Of a DNA stretch of 61,756 nucleotides, positions 1 through 7,872 are shown in pieces. The position numbers were made by a program, and so were the translations under genes. The notes beneath the pieces were generated by a model that saw only the letters and a program-made list of their open reading frames with translations, was not told the DNA's origin and ran no database searches. Positions within the stretch are counted from its first letter, which is position 1; every line of letters starts with the position of its first letter. This stretch comes from a virus, in IMG/VR virus record IMGVR_UViG_3300042888_000791, positions 1 to 61,756 of that record; one strand, given 5' to 3'.

Positions 1-141
1 CACTTAGGTTTTGCTAAATCTCAAGGTATGTCAAGTGCTAACAAATTCCCAGGATACGAAATCTGGATGAAAGACAGATGTGATGTATTTATTGAAGATT
101 TATCTAGAACTGTGTTGATTGAGGAAATTCCACAATTCTAA
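1..141 (+). CDS. C-terminal end of probable major capsid protein (partial)
   Basis: Only the last 46 codons are present, in frame from base 1 to the TAA at 139-141; the N-terminus lies outside the window. The peptide contains GYEIWMKDRCDVFIEDLSRT and ends EEIPQF. Codon choice is richer in TAC, AAC and TTC than in most later genes, as expected for a very highly expressed protein. A strong hairpin terminator follows directly, and the next genes look like capsid-region genes. In crAss-like phages the major capsid gene stands at this place, upstream of the fibre and tail block. The assignment therefore rests on position, expression signs and a general resemblance of the tail; too little protein is present to see the HK97 fold. 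Confidence 0.6.
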   Translation, partial: HLGFAKSQGMSSANKFPGYEIWMKDRCDVFIEDLSRTVLIEEIPQF

Positions 142-153
142 TTATAAAAGATC

Positions 154-200
154 AAAAGAACCTAAGAAGCATCCCATAACGAACTGCTCTTAGGTCTTTT
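154..200 (+). terminator. Rho-independent terminator after the capsid gene
   Basis: AAAAGA-a-CCTAAGA-a-GCA (154-171) pairs with TGC-TCTTAGG-TCTTTT (185-200), giving a 16-bp stem with two single-base bulges and a 13-base loop. It is followed by a T-rich run at 210-220. It begins 13 bases after the stop codon of the probable capsid gene, so it should set the 3' end of that abundant transcript. Confidence 0.75.
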
Positions 201-257
201 CTTCAGAAATTTTTCTTTTTAATTCCTCTCCCTTCTTTAAGAAGAAATTTTTCAAAC

Positions 258-316
258 AGAGTGATGAATATTTGGGTTCTCCCAGTATAGCATTATCCAT
301 TCGATTGGTACACTCT
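258..316 (+). other. Possible structured leader in the gap before the next gene
   Basis: AGAGTG (258-263) can pair with CACTCT (311-316). Between them, TGGG-ttct-CCCA forms a small hairpin near 273-284 and a CCA/TGG pairing is possible near 297-307. That would make a closed, branched fold 50 bases upstream of the 322-codon gene. It has no poly-T tail, so it is not a simple terminator. The fold was found by eye only and may be chance. Confidence 0.2.
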
Positions 317-366
317 ACAAAATATAAACCAAAAACGAGAGTAACTTCTCAAAAACTAAACTAAAT

Positions 367-1335
367 ATGGGCAAATTAGGCAAAATCTCTACTATCAAAA
401 GAGAATTTAATAGTTCACAATTGCAAACAATGCAAAGTGAACTTTCAAGAAACAATATGACTAGAATTCCTGGTACAGGAGTTTTCAAATATCCTTATAA
501 AGAGATTGATGGTCAATATAGAACTGGATTAGATGTAAACGCTGGATACATTAAAAGAATTCAGGATCCTGTTGAAAAAGAACTAGAAATTGAAAGAGTT
601 AAAGCTCTTCGTGAAAAACTAGAATATGATCTTGGTGATATTGATTTAAGTCCTCGATCTAAGTTTTGGAACTATGGATTATCATTATCTACTGATGATG
701 TTACTCACGTACAACCTTACAAACTATTAGATGGAGATAATTATTTTGATCTTTCTATTCCTTTTCAAGAATTATCTTTTGCATGGTTAAGAGTTCATCC
801 AACTATTGCTTCTAGTTTTCAAGCATGGGAAAGAGGTGAATATCCTGCAGATACACAATATTATATTGTTGATGATGATATTGAAAATGAAATTGTATTT
901 AAGAAAAAACAATTGATTAATAAAGCAATTGTTAAATTCGACGATATGACTCCAGATAAGAAAAAGAAAATTGCCAGATTATTAGGCCTTCCTGTTACAG
1001 AAGATACTAAAGAAGAAGTTGTATATAACCAAGTGGATAACTTGTTAAAACAAACAGAATTCAAAAGTGGTAAACACTCAGGATTAAATCCTATTGAAGT
1101 ATTTAATAGGTTTGCTAATATGAAAGAAAATTTGCTACATATACAAGATTTAGTTAAACAAGCTATTGCACACTCAGTTTATAGAGCTAAACCTAATGGT
1201 AAGATTTATGAAGGAGATTTTGAAATTGCTGATAATGAATCAGAATTAATTAAATACTTGGCTGATGAAGATCACCAAGATGATTTAATTATTCTTGAAC
1301 AAAAACTAAAAGGTAAAAAACTAGCTTCTTTATAA
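367..1335 (+). CDS. Conserved crAss-like capsid-region protein, 322 aa
   Basis: A soluble, highly charged protein with no signal peptide or membrane segment. The N-terminus is basic and the centre (about residues 60-100) is Glu/Lys-rich and probably helical. The C-terminal part holds long helical stretches and ends in a Lys-rich tail. No catalytic motif is visible. It is the first gene after the capsid terminator, a place occupied in crAss-like phages by a conserved structural or assembly protein, so a role in head assembly or capsid interior is plausible but inferred. The start was chosen because it is the first ATG in the frame and is preceded by an A-rich stretch. A spurious antisense frame lies inside it and is ignored. 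Confidence 0.7.
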   Translation: MGKLGKISTIKREFNSSQLQTMQSELSRNNMTRIPGTGVFKYPYKEIDGQYRTGLDVNAGYIKRIQDPVEKELEIERVKALREKLEYDLGDIDLSPRSKFWNYGLSLSTDDVTHVQPYKLLDGDNYFDLSIPFQELSFAWLRVHPTIASSFQAWERGEYPADTQYYIVDDDIENEIVFKKKQLINKAIVKFDDMTPDKKKKIARLLGLPVTEDTKEEVVYNQVDNLLKQTEFKSGKHSGLNPIEVFNRFANMKENLLHIQDLVKQAIAHSVYRAKPNGKIYEGDFEIADNESELIKYLADEDHQDDLIILEQKLKGKKLASL

Positions 1336-1360
1336 GAGGCTAGTTTATAAAAAATAAAAT

Positions 1361-2092
1361 ATGATACAAGTAGATAGTTTATTATACAAGATTGACCAAA
1401 GATTGAATAAGCTATCAACTAATGAGCATCAACAAATCCAGCTTGAAGATAAAATTTTAGCTCTTAATGAGGCTCAGATTAAGTTGATAAAGCAAAAAGT
1501 TGATGGAATGAGTATTGCTAATGGTATGGGTATGGATGCTTTTAAAAAGCGTTATGAAGACCTTCAAAGTCTTGTAATGCCTTATAATAACCAACCATTA
1601 TCTTTATCAATAGATAATCCAGAATTAAATCAATGGAAAGCTAATATTCATTTACTTGAACCTAAGTATATGTTTTATATTGATAGTTATGTATTAGCTG
1701 ACAAAGGACGTTGTAAAGATAGAAAAATTTGGATTAATCGAGATCTTGCTAAACATGGTGATTTACAATTTATTTTAAATAATAAACATTATAAACCAAG
1801 TTTTGAATATCAAGAAACATTTAATTTCTTAGCATCAGATGAAATCAGTATATTTACTGATGGCACATTCACTCCTAAGACTATATGTATATCATATATG
1901 AGGTATCCGGATTACATTGATAAAGAAGGATATATTAAATTTGATGGAACACCATCAACAGATGTAAACTGTGAATTAGAGACTTATTTAGAAGATGAAT
2001 TGTTAGACTTAACAGTACAAAATCTAGCAATGTATACAGAAAATCAATCTGCTACACAAAGTGCTCAATACAGAATACAAACAAATGAATAA
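1361..2092 (+). CDS. Probable structural or connector-like protein, 243 aa
   Basis: Residues 1-60 are predicted helical and Gln/Lys-rich, suggesting a coiled coil. The middle is beta-rich with many aromatic residues. The last 45 residues form an acidic helix (LEDELLDLTVQNLAMYTENQ) followed by a polar tail. No enzyme motif is seen. It sits between the 322-aa gene and a Cys-rich capsid-region protein with short spacers and shares their transcript up to the terminator at 3283. The architecture is compatible with a head-completion, ring or adaptor protein, but I cannot name the family. The start has the usual A/T-rich context. Confidence 0.6.
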   Translation: MIQVDSLLYKIDQRLNKLSTNEHQQIQLEDKILALNEAQIKLIKQKVDGMSIANGMGMDAFKKRYEDLQSLVMPYNNQPLSLSIDNPELNQWKANIHLLEPKYMFYIDSYVLADKGRCKDRKIWINRDLAKHGDLQFILNNKHYKPSFEYQETFNFLASDEISIFTDGTFTPKTICISYMRYPDYIDKEGYIKFDGTPSTDVNCELETYLEDELLDLTVQNLAMYTENQSATQSAQYRIQTNE

Positions 2093-2118
2093 TTAATTAA
2101 TAATTAAATCTAAATAAA

Positions 2119-3258
2119 ATGGCAGATTTTTCTTTAACCACGCTCTTTGTAGTGCCAGCAAGCCAAACAGCTTTATCTGGTAGTGCTACTCAAGACCTTG
2201 CTCCTGGAATCGTAGGAGTTTATGACAATAATTATAGAGCTGTACCAGCGGGTACAACTATTTATGACGCAAGTGTAGGACCTTATTTCTATGTTGCACA
2301 AGGTAGATCAAGTAACTATTTACAAGGATCTAAACGTTCAGACAAAATTGCAGGATGTTCTCAAGCAGTAGCTTGTCAACCAAATGTAATTGAATGGTAT
2401 AAAGTAGTTGGTTGTCCAACTCCTGTTAACCAAATTACAGTAGTAAATAATTTTAATGTTCGTTGTGGTGACACATTAACTTTAACTTTACGTGCTCACT
2501 CTTCTTACATTGATACATTGTATTTTAATGGATTCACACGTTCAGTAACTGTACAAGCACCTTGTTGTGATTGTGGTGGTGATCCTTGTGATACTGTTGA
2601 TGATAATGCATTAATTAATCAATTGATTGCTAAGTTAACAGCTACAGCACCTGGAATTAATCCAGATAACATTTCATTTAACAACTTCTTTACATTTAAA
2701 AATGTAGGTGGTACTGCTTTATGGATTGAAGGAAAACCTTTAACTAAATATGGTCAACCATGTGATGTTGCTGCTTTCCCTTTTGAATTTGATAGATTGT
2801 GGTTTAATACATTTGTATACTCAGGACCTGCAACTACAGCTGACTTTATTGTTGCTGATAATTGTAACATTGTAGCAACAGCTGCAACTACTCAAACATC
2901 AAATTATGCTAGAGGTTTAGCAACTGAAATTACTCAATTAGAGAAAAATTTCTATAGCTACCAAACAGGATTTATGAAACATCTTTATAGAATGGCTGGA
3001 TACAATCAAGTATTCGATACATTTGTAGATGGAAGTAAAACTTATACTACTTATTACATTAAATTTAATGAATATGGTAGAGGTATTTATAACTTCGGGG
3101 ATTATATCTCTATGGATTCTACTGTTATTATTGCTGTACCTACTACAAGTACTGCTTTTATAACTGATCTTGAAAATACATTAGTTCCTGCTTTAGGTGC
3201 TGTTGTAAGTGATGGTGGTGTTTGTATTACTACAACAACTACTACAACTACAGCATAA
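2119..3258 (+). CDS. Cys-rich capsid-region structural protein with poly-Thr C-terminus, 379 aa
   Basis: A Thr/Val/Asn-rich, beta-looking protein without signal peptide. A cluster of cysteines (PCCDCGGDPCD, about residues 149-159) follows a beta domain containing TLTLTLRAHSSYIDTLYFNG. The C-terminal half ends in CITTTTTTTTA, so the stop comes one residue after eight threonines. Codon use (TAC, GGT, CAA, GTA) resembles the abundant capsid gene, and a strong terminator follows, both signs of high expression. Position and abundance signs suggest an auxiliary capsid or decoration protein; this is inference. The poly-Thr end matches the ends of four other proteins in the window. Confidence 0.55.
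   Translation: MADFSLTTLFVVPASQTALSGSATQDLAPGIVGVYDNNYRAVPAGTTIYDASVGPYFYVAQGRSSNYLQGSKRSDKIAGCSQAVACQPNVIEWYKVVGCPTPVNQITVVNNFNVRCGDTLTLTLRAHSSYIDTLYFNGFTRSVTVQAPCCDCGGDPCDTVDDNALINQLIAKLTATAPGINPDNISFNNFFTFKNVGGTALWIEGKPLTKYGQPCDVAAFPFEFDRLWFNTFVYSGPATTADFIVADNCNIVATAATTQTSNYARGLATEITQLEKNFYSYQTGFMKHLYRMAGYNQVFDTFVDGSKTYTTYYIKFNEYGRGIYNFGDYISMDSTVIIAVPTTSTAFITDLENTLVPALGAVVSDGGVCITTTTTTTTA
3229..3252 (+). repeat. Poly-Thr tract A (8 ACN codons) at C-terminus
   Basis: Eight consecutive ACT/ACA codons in frame, preceded by Cys-Ile and followed by Ala-stop. Confidence 0.9.
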
Positions 3259-3282
3259 TCTGAACAAAACTTAATAACTAAT

Positions 3283-3320
3283 AAAAAGGGAAAGGAGTAA
3301 GAATTCCTTTCCCTTTTTTT
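3283..3320 (+). terminator. Strong Rho-independent terminator ending the capsid block
   Basis: A perfect 14-bp stem AAAAAGGGAAAGGA (3283-3296) / TCCTTTCCCTTTTT (3305-3318) with an 8-base loop, running into T residues. It lies 25 bases after the 379-aa gene and 16 bases before the next start. It separates the capsid block from the fibre block. Confidence 0.9.
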
Positions 3321-3335
3321 ATTAAAACTAATAAC

Positions 3336-3899
3336 ATGCCAACATTAAAATTAGATTTTTTAGTAGTTCCTACATATAATACATTAACTCTTGGTATTAT
3401 TGATGCATCTACATATACAACAAATCCACCATCTGTAAATACTCCATGGATAGAAATTACTCCTCCAGGTTTTGATACAATAGGACTTGTATTCAGTGTT
3501 GATGAATATAATATTTTTACATCATCAAATTTAGGGCTTTCACCAGTAGGTGTTAATCAACCTCTTCCTGATGGTATATATCATATAAAATATTCAGTTA
3601 CACCTGCATATGAAAATTTTGTAGAAAAATCTATTATACGTACAGATAGACTTCAAGAAAGATTTGATGAAGCTTTTATGCGTTTAGATATGATGGAATG
3701 TGATAGTGCAATTAAAACACAAAGTAAAGTTGAATTAGATACAATTTATTATTTTATACAAGGAGCTATCGCAGCTGCTAATAATTGTGCAATAATTCAA
3801 TCAAGTAAATTATATGATCAAGCAAGTAGAATGTTAAATCATTTTATGAAGCATGACTGTGGATGTACAGGTAATAACTATATAAATAATTTCAAATAA
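3336..3899 (+). CDS. Small structural protein with helical C-terminal half, 187 aa
   Basis: Two parts are visible. Residues 1-90 are beta-rich with Pro/Thr turns (LDFLVVPTYNTLTLGIIDAS). Residues 98-175 are helical (DRLQERFDEAFMRLDMMECD, then a long Ala/Asn helix) and lead to the Cys-rich end DCGCTGNNY. No membrane segment or catalytic motif is seen. It is the first gene after the capsid-block terminator and is followed immediately by a Cys-rich 43-codon gene and an 88-codon gene, so these three probably work together. A small head- or appendage-attachment protein is the most likely role, inferred from context. The short distance to the terminator means transcription comes by read-through or from a promoter I cannot see. 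Confidence 0.6.
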   Translation: MPTLKLDFLVVPTYNTLTLGIIDASTYTTNPPSVNTPWIEITPPGFDTIGLVFSVDEYNIFTSSNLGLSPVGVNQPLPDGIYHIKYSVTPAYENFVEKSIIRTDRLQERFDEAFMRLDMMECDSAIKTQSKVELDTIYYFIQGAIAAANNCAIIQSSKLYDQASRMLNHFMKHDCGCTGNNYINNFK

Positions 3900-3900
3900 A

Positions 3901-4032
3901 ATGGCTAATTGTAGTAATTGTAATTCTAATGTTGGATGTTCATGCCAACTAGTAAATGGATTATGTGCAGCTTGTAGAGTTGCAGTTAACAAAGTACAAA
4001 ACTTTATAGAAACATGCTTACACCAAGATTAA
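3901..4032 (+). CDS. Tiny Cys-rich protein, 43 aa
   Basis: ATG at 3901 begins one base after the upstream TAA, and the reading frame ends with TAA at 4030-4032. The product starts MANCSNCNSNVGCSCQLVNG and continues with LCAACRVAVNKVQNF. It has eight cysteines in 43 residues, six in CxxC, CxC or similar spacing, and then a short helix. The density and spacing of cysteines suggest metal binding or disulfides. It overlaps the start of the next gene by 19 bases in another frame, implying translational coupling. The function is unknown; the neighbouring proteins share the Cys-rich character, which suggests a virion component. Confidence 0.5.
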   Translation: MANCSNCNSNVGCSCQLVNGLCAACRVAVNKVQNFIETCLHQD

Positions 4033-4280
4033 CAAATTGTCCTGAATGTGCAGATATTCCTACTATTATAGCAGAGATAGATTGCAAACTTTCTGAAATG
4101 AGTAATTCATTATATAACAATATAGTGTTTATGCTTAATAAATCATTTAATTCTGAAGTAATGTCTGACCTTTTAAAATATAAAAGGATATTAATGTTTA
4201 AAGTTTGTAACCCAAACTATGCAGGACATTTTACAGTGAATATGATTGCAAATAAAATCAAACTTTTAAAATTTAAATAA
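4014..4280 (+). CDS. Small uncharacterised protein, 88 aa
   Basis: Begins inside the end of the 43-codon gene and stops directly before the next ATG at 4281. The N-terminal part contains LTNCPECADIPTIIAEIDCK, a CxxC pair followed by an amphipathic helix; the rest is mostly helical and basic at the end (KIKLLKFK). No family is recognised. The tight packing with the Cys-rich upstream gene and the fibre gene downstream suggests a small connector or assembly factor for the appendages. Confidence 0.5.
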   Translation: MLTPRLTNCPECADIPTIIAEIDCKLSEMSNSLYNNIVFMLNKSFNSEVMSDLLKYKRILMFKVCNPNYAGHFTVNMIANKIKLLKFK

Positions 4281-5384
4281 ATGAGCTGTACTAATTGCTT
4301 TAATGGATGCACTGAAACTGTTTCAGATCAATGCATAAGATATACAGGAAACGATGTTCCTACACTTGGTATACAACATGGAGATACACTTCTTTCTGTT
4401 GAAAATTCTCTTACTACTTTTTTAGCTTCAACATTAACTGGAGCAGGTATAAAACCAGATATTCCAATTGAAAACTTCTGTACATTAGTTAAAAATTATC
4501 TTCCTACATGTACATCTTGTACAGGATTTACATTGAATGATGTATTAATTGCTGTTATACATGCAGCTTGTAATTTACAAGAACAAGTAGATGCAATTGA
4601 TGCTACACTTCTTGTATTAAATTCTGATTATACTTTACCAGTTGATTGTTTAACAGGTGTTACAAATTCTTCAGATACTCATGCTATTGTACAAGCTATT
4701 TTAACTAAACTATGTTCAGTTGATTCAGATTTAACATCATTAACTGCAGAACTTCATACATTATATTCAAGTAATGGTACTGAGTTAAATGCTCAGATTG
4801 CTGCTTATCTAGCTAGTATAGCACCTTCTTCATTGGTTAGTAATAAAATGATTCCTTATACTGCTATACCATTTTATCCTACACCTGCATTTTTAGCTGG
4901 TAAGTTTGATGGAACAGGTGCTGGTATTGGTGATTGGTTAAAAGTATACTTATGTAATGGACAAAATTTTACACCTGATTTAAGAGGTAATGTTCTTATT
5001 GGAGCAAACTCTATGGGCACAGGAGCATATAGTACTAGCAATACTGATACAAACCCTCCATATAGTAACCCTTATTATAATCAGGGTACATCTGCAGGAA
5101 CTAACACAGTTACATTAGGTTTAGGTCAAATACCTAGTCACAATCACGCTGGTTCTACTTCTACTGATACAGGGCATATTCATAATATATTTGCTAATGT
5201 AAATTATGGTACTGGAACCTCTGGTGTTAAATCAGGTACAGATTTCTTTATTCAAGGAGGAACGCATAGTTCTGATTCAAGCACTGCTAATATTAATTTA
5301 ACTATAGCTCAAGCAGGTGGTGGACAGGCACACTCTAATATACAACCTGTTTTAGGAGTTTTATATATAATGTATATACCTTAA
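4281..5384 (+). CDS. Fibre/appendage protein with tail-collar-like C-terminus, 367 aa
   Basis: The Cys-rich start (MSCTNCFNGC) is followed by an anchor-like segment, RYTGNDVPTLGIQHGDTLLS, that aligns with the N-termini of the next two genes. Residues 95-190 are helical and probably form a trimeric stalk. From about residue 190 the protein looks like a phage tail-collar fibre tip: a Pro/Phe-rich stretch, GDWLKVYLCNGQNFTPDLRG, then IPSHNHAG, a Ser/Thr/Gly-rich insert and the typical end QPVLGVLYIMYIP. Such tips bind host surface glycans or proteins. In this position it is probably a head- or neck-attached fibre. It is the only one of the three related fibres without a poly-Thr tract. Confidence 0.75.
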   Translation: MSCTNCFNGCTETVSDQCIRYTGNDVPTLGIQHGDTLLSVENSLTTFLASTLTGAGIKPDIPIENFCTLVKNYLPTCTSCTGFTLNDVLIAVIHAACNLQEQVDAIDATLLVLNSDYTLPVDCLTGVTNSSDTHAIVQAILTKLCSVDSDLTSLTAELHTLYSSNGTELNAQIAAYLASIAPSSLVSNKMIPYTAIPFYPTPAFLAGKFDGTGAGIGDWLKVYLCNGQNFTPDLRGNVLIGANSMGTGAYSTSNTDTNPPYSNPYYNQGTSAGTNTVTLGLGQIPSHNHAGSTSTDTGHIHNIFANVNYGTGTSGVKSGTDFFIQGGTHSSDSSTANINLTIAQAGGGQAHSNIQPVLGVLYIMYIP

Positions 5385-5388
5385 TAAT

Positions 5389-7044
5389 ATGTGGCCATTT
5401 TTACCAAAGAAATGTGATTGTAGTGAAACACCTACAAATTTAAGTATACCTTGTGATCCAACATTACAATCATCTGATGAATTTGTATATGATGGGCCAG
5501 ATTTGCCTTGTATAAATGTGCACCATAATGATACATTAACAACAGCATTACAAGAACTAGATTATTATTTATGTGGTAGATTATTTACTCAACAAGTTAT
5601 GTTTAATATTGAAACAAATATTACAGCATTTCCTGATTTTGTTACACTGATAAATAATGTTGTTTCTTGTGATACTATTCTTTCTTGTTTAACATCAAGC
5701 ACAACTACTTCAACAACATCATCATCAACTAGTACAACTACTACTACAACTACTTGTCATCATCCTAATCTAGTAATAAATGGAGAATTTGATACATCTT
5801 TAGTGTCATGGAATCAAACTATCTCTAATAGTTGGATATGGAGTGCTAATCATGGTGGAAGTGCTTTTTATAATGGACTAGATGAAAATTCTTTATTATA
5901 TCAATCTATACTTACACCAGGAATAACTTATGATGTATCATTTCATTTATGGTGTGATAGTCCTTGTGCAGTTCCTGTAAAAGTATTTGTTGGTACAACA
6001 GAATATGATATTACAGGCATAACAGGTGATGTAGATATTAATCTTATAATTACTTGTACTGGTAATACTTTATTTGGTATACAAGCTTATGACGCTTGTG
6101 GAGAACCTAATAATAGTATTTATATTAATAATGTAGTTGTAAGTGAGCATTGTCCACAATTTACTACTACTACAACTACCATCTTACAACAAAAAAATTT
6201 TGATATAACAGGAAATTGGAATCTTACCACTCCTCCAGTAGTAGATGCATTATCATTTAAAACATTTTTAGAAAGTGGATATGATGGAGATGATACTCAA
6301 AATGGATTCTCTGATGTAGTTATTACAGATTTTTCATTAATAGAAGGTAGATTAACATGTAATTTATTTGCTTTAGAAAATAGTAGTAATTTTAATTTAG
6401 CTTATCTTGAAATTACAGATGTATCTTTATTTGGTGATATTATAGGATTATCTAACATATCTCTTTATACAAATAATATAAATAATGTTAATGATACTAC
6501 ATGGCCAAATAGTATGACACAATTAGATTTATCTAATAATCAAATAGTAAATTTTAATCCAACTTTTCAATTACCCAACTCATTAAGTTCTTTATACTTA
6601 AATGGCAATCAAATAGTAACATTTAACCCATCAGTACCATTACCTAGTTCATTAAGTAATTTATTATTAAGTAATAATTTAATAGTAAATTTTAATCCAT
6701 CCATCCCTTTACCATCATTAACACAAATAGTATTATCCTATAATAATATAAGTACATTTAATCCTAGTATTTCTTTGCCTCTTAGTTTACAGGGTCTTGC
6801 TTTAACTGGTAATGCTATAAGTATATTTAATCCAACTATTGCATTACCTAATTCATTAAATTATTTAGGTTTAGAACAAAATCTTATGACTACTGCAGGG
6901 TATACAGCATCAGAACCATGGGCAAATGCTATGACTAATATACCAGGAAGAGGTAATATAGTATTTACTAGTAATACAAATTCTGTAACAGGTACAAATT
7001 TAGCAACTATATTACATTCTAAAGGTTGGTCTACAACCGGATAA
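5389..7044 (+). CDS. Modular fibre protein: anchor, lectin-like domain and leucine-rich repeats, 551 aa
   Basis: Residues 1-100 carry the shared anchor (FVYDGPDLPCINVHHNDTLT) and end SCLTSS. A Ser/Thr tract follows (105-122). Residues 123-255 look like a jelly-roll carbohydrate-binding domain (NLVINGEFDTSLVSWNQ, typical of galactose-binding-like folds). A second Thr run (259-264) leads to a C-terminal leucine-rich-repeat domain. From residue 372 there are five repeats of about 23 residues plus a partial one, each with a core like LPNSLSSLYLNGNQIVTFNP. The protein therefore joins two putative ligand-binding modules to a virion anchor. The fold names come from sequence pattern only. A host-surface binding role is inferred. 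Confidence 0.7.
   Translation: MWPFLPKKCDCSETPTNLSIPCDPTLQSSDEFVYDGPDLPCINVHHNDTLTTALQELDYYLCGRLFTQQVMFNIETNITAFPDFVTLINNVVSCDTILSCLTSSTTTSTTSSSTSTTTTTTTCHHPNLVINGEFDTSLVSWNQTISNSWIWSANHGGSAFYNGLDENSLLYQSILTPGITYDVSFHLWCDSPCAVPVKVFVGTTEYDITGITGDVDINLIITCTGNTLFGIQAYDACGEPNNSIYINNVVVSEHCPQFTTTTTTILQQKNFDITGNWNLTTPPVVDALSFKTFLESGYDGDDTQNGFSDVVITDFSLIEGRLTCNLFALENSSNFNLAYLEITDVSLFGDIIGLSNISLYTNNINNVNDTTWPNSMTQLDLSNNQIVNFNPTFQLPNSLSSLYLNGNQIVTFNPSVPLPSSLSNLLLSNNLIVNFNPSIPLPSLTQIVLSYNNISTFNPSISLPLSLQGLALTGNAISIFNPTIALPNSLNYLGLEQNLMTTAGYTASEPWANAMTNIPGRGNIVFTSNTNSVTGTNLATILHSKGWSTTG
5701..5754 (+). repeat. Ser/Thr tract B between anchor and lectin-like module
   Basis: Eighteen consecutive ACN/TCN/AGT codons in frame, ending in seven Thr and followed directly by Cys. 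A Cys lies four codons upstream of the first serine/threonine run. Confidence 0.9.
6163..6180 (+). repeat. Poly-Thr tract C between lectin-like and LRR modules
   Basis: Six consecutive ACT/ACA/ACC codons in frame after CPQF. It marks the boundary between the jelly-roll-like module and the leucine-rich-repeat part. Confidence 0.85.
6502..6888 (+). repeat. Leucine-rich repeat array in the fibre gene
   Basis: Five consecutive units of 22-23 residues beginning at residue 372 (W/L-P-x-S-L-x-x-L-x-L-x-x-N-x-I-x-x-F-N-P), plus a sixth degenerate unit. The phase is set by LPNSLSS, LPSSLSN, LPSLTQI, LPLSLQG and LPNSLNY. Confidence 0.85.
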
Positions 7045-7085
7045 TACTAATGACAAAATATTAATAAATTTTTTAAAATAAAAAT

Positions 7086-7862
7086 ATGTGCACAAATAAT
7101 TCAAATTGTACTAACTCAGATAATACTTGTGGATGTGGTATTTCAACAGATCAAGTATCCTATCAAGGGCCTACACTACCATGTGTAGAAATAAATAATT
7201 GTGATACTATGACTACTGTATTACAACAACTTAATAGTTATATATGTAGCGATGAATTAGTTCATACAATTATAAATAATATTATTACTAATATTAGTTT
7301 ATACCAACAATTTACTACTTTAGTAAACCAAACAGTAGATTGCGAAACTGTTTTAGCATGTAATAGTACAACTACTACTACAACACTTGCTCCTTGTGAA
7401 AGTTTTTCATTAAATAATACAGGAGAAACTCCAGTGGCTATAATTATTACTGATTGTATTACACACTTACAAGAAGCTATTATATTAAATCCAGGAAATA
7501 CAAATATTTGTGTTGTAACAAATAGTCCTTTAGTTGTACCAGGTACAGTTATTGCAATACCAAATGGCCCTTGTGGTACCACTACAACTACTAGTACAAG
7601 TTCAACAACTACTACTACCACTACAGCTATTCCATGTGAATGTTTAACTGCTATTAATGAAGATAGTATATCTCATACAATATCTTATACAGATTGTTTT
7701 GGTGTTTTTCTTGAAAATGATATAGATATTCCTCCTTATGAAACTATAAAATTCTGTGGATGTTGCGCATATTCAGATAGTAGTTTTGTAACAATCTCTA
7801 TAGGAGAAAATTGTATAGATCAAATATGCCCAACTACAACAACAACTACTACATTAATATAA
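7086..7862 (+). CDS. Modular appendage protein: anchor plus two small Cys-flanked domains, 258 aa
   Basis: Residues 1-95 contain a Cys-rich start (CTNNSNCTNSDNTCGCG) and the shared anchor (VSYQGPTLPCVEINNCDTMT). Three Thr tracts then divide the rest: one at about residues 95-100, one at 165-180 and one at the C-terminus. The two enclosed modules, about 65 residues each, are beta-rich, begin and end near cysteines (APCESFSL to NGPCG, and IPCECLTA to DQICP), and resemble each other in size and layout. The protein ends CPTTTTTTTLI. No catalytic motif is seen. It is the third fibre-like gene sharing the anchor and is probably displayed on the same virion site as its neighbours. Confidence 0.6.
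   Translation: MCTNNSNCTNSDNTCGCGISTDQVSYQGPTLPCVEINNCDTMTTVLQQLNSYICSDELVHTIINNIITNISLYQQFTTLVNQTVDCETVLACNSTTTTTTLAPCESFSLNNTGETPVAIIITDCITHLQEAIILNPGNTNICVVTNSPLVVPGTVIAIPNGPCGTTTTTSTSSTTTTTTTAIPCECLTAINEDSISHTISYTDCFGVFLENDIDIPPYETIKFCGCCAYSDSSFVTISIGENCIDQICPTTTTTTTLI
7368..7385 (+). repeat. Poly-Thr tract D
   Basis: Six in-frame ACT/ACA codons following CNS and followed by LAPC. Confidence 0.9.
7578..7625 (+). repeat. Thr/Ser tract E
   Basis: Sixteen in-frame Thr/Ser codons, mainly ACN, following CG and followed by AIPC. Confidence 0.9.
7833..7853 (+). repeat. Poly-Thr tract F at C-terminus
   Basis: Seven in-frame ACT/ACA codons after CP and followed by Leu-Ile-stop. Confidence 0.9.
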
Positions 7863-7872
7863 AACTAAACCA

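Noticed and set aside
241-330. tRNA or self-cleaving ribozyme in the first gap
   Set aside because: There is no acceptor stem with T-loop, and the GTGATGA stretch lacks the GAAA partner and helices of a hammerhead.
7262-7621. Minus-strand frame with poly-Val stretches
   Set aside because: The valines are the antisense of the Thr tracts; there is no independent evidence for a gene.
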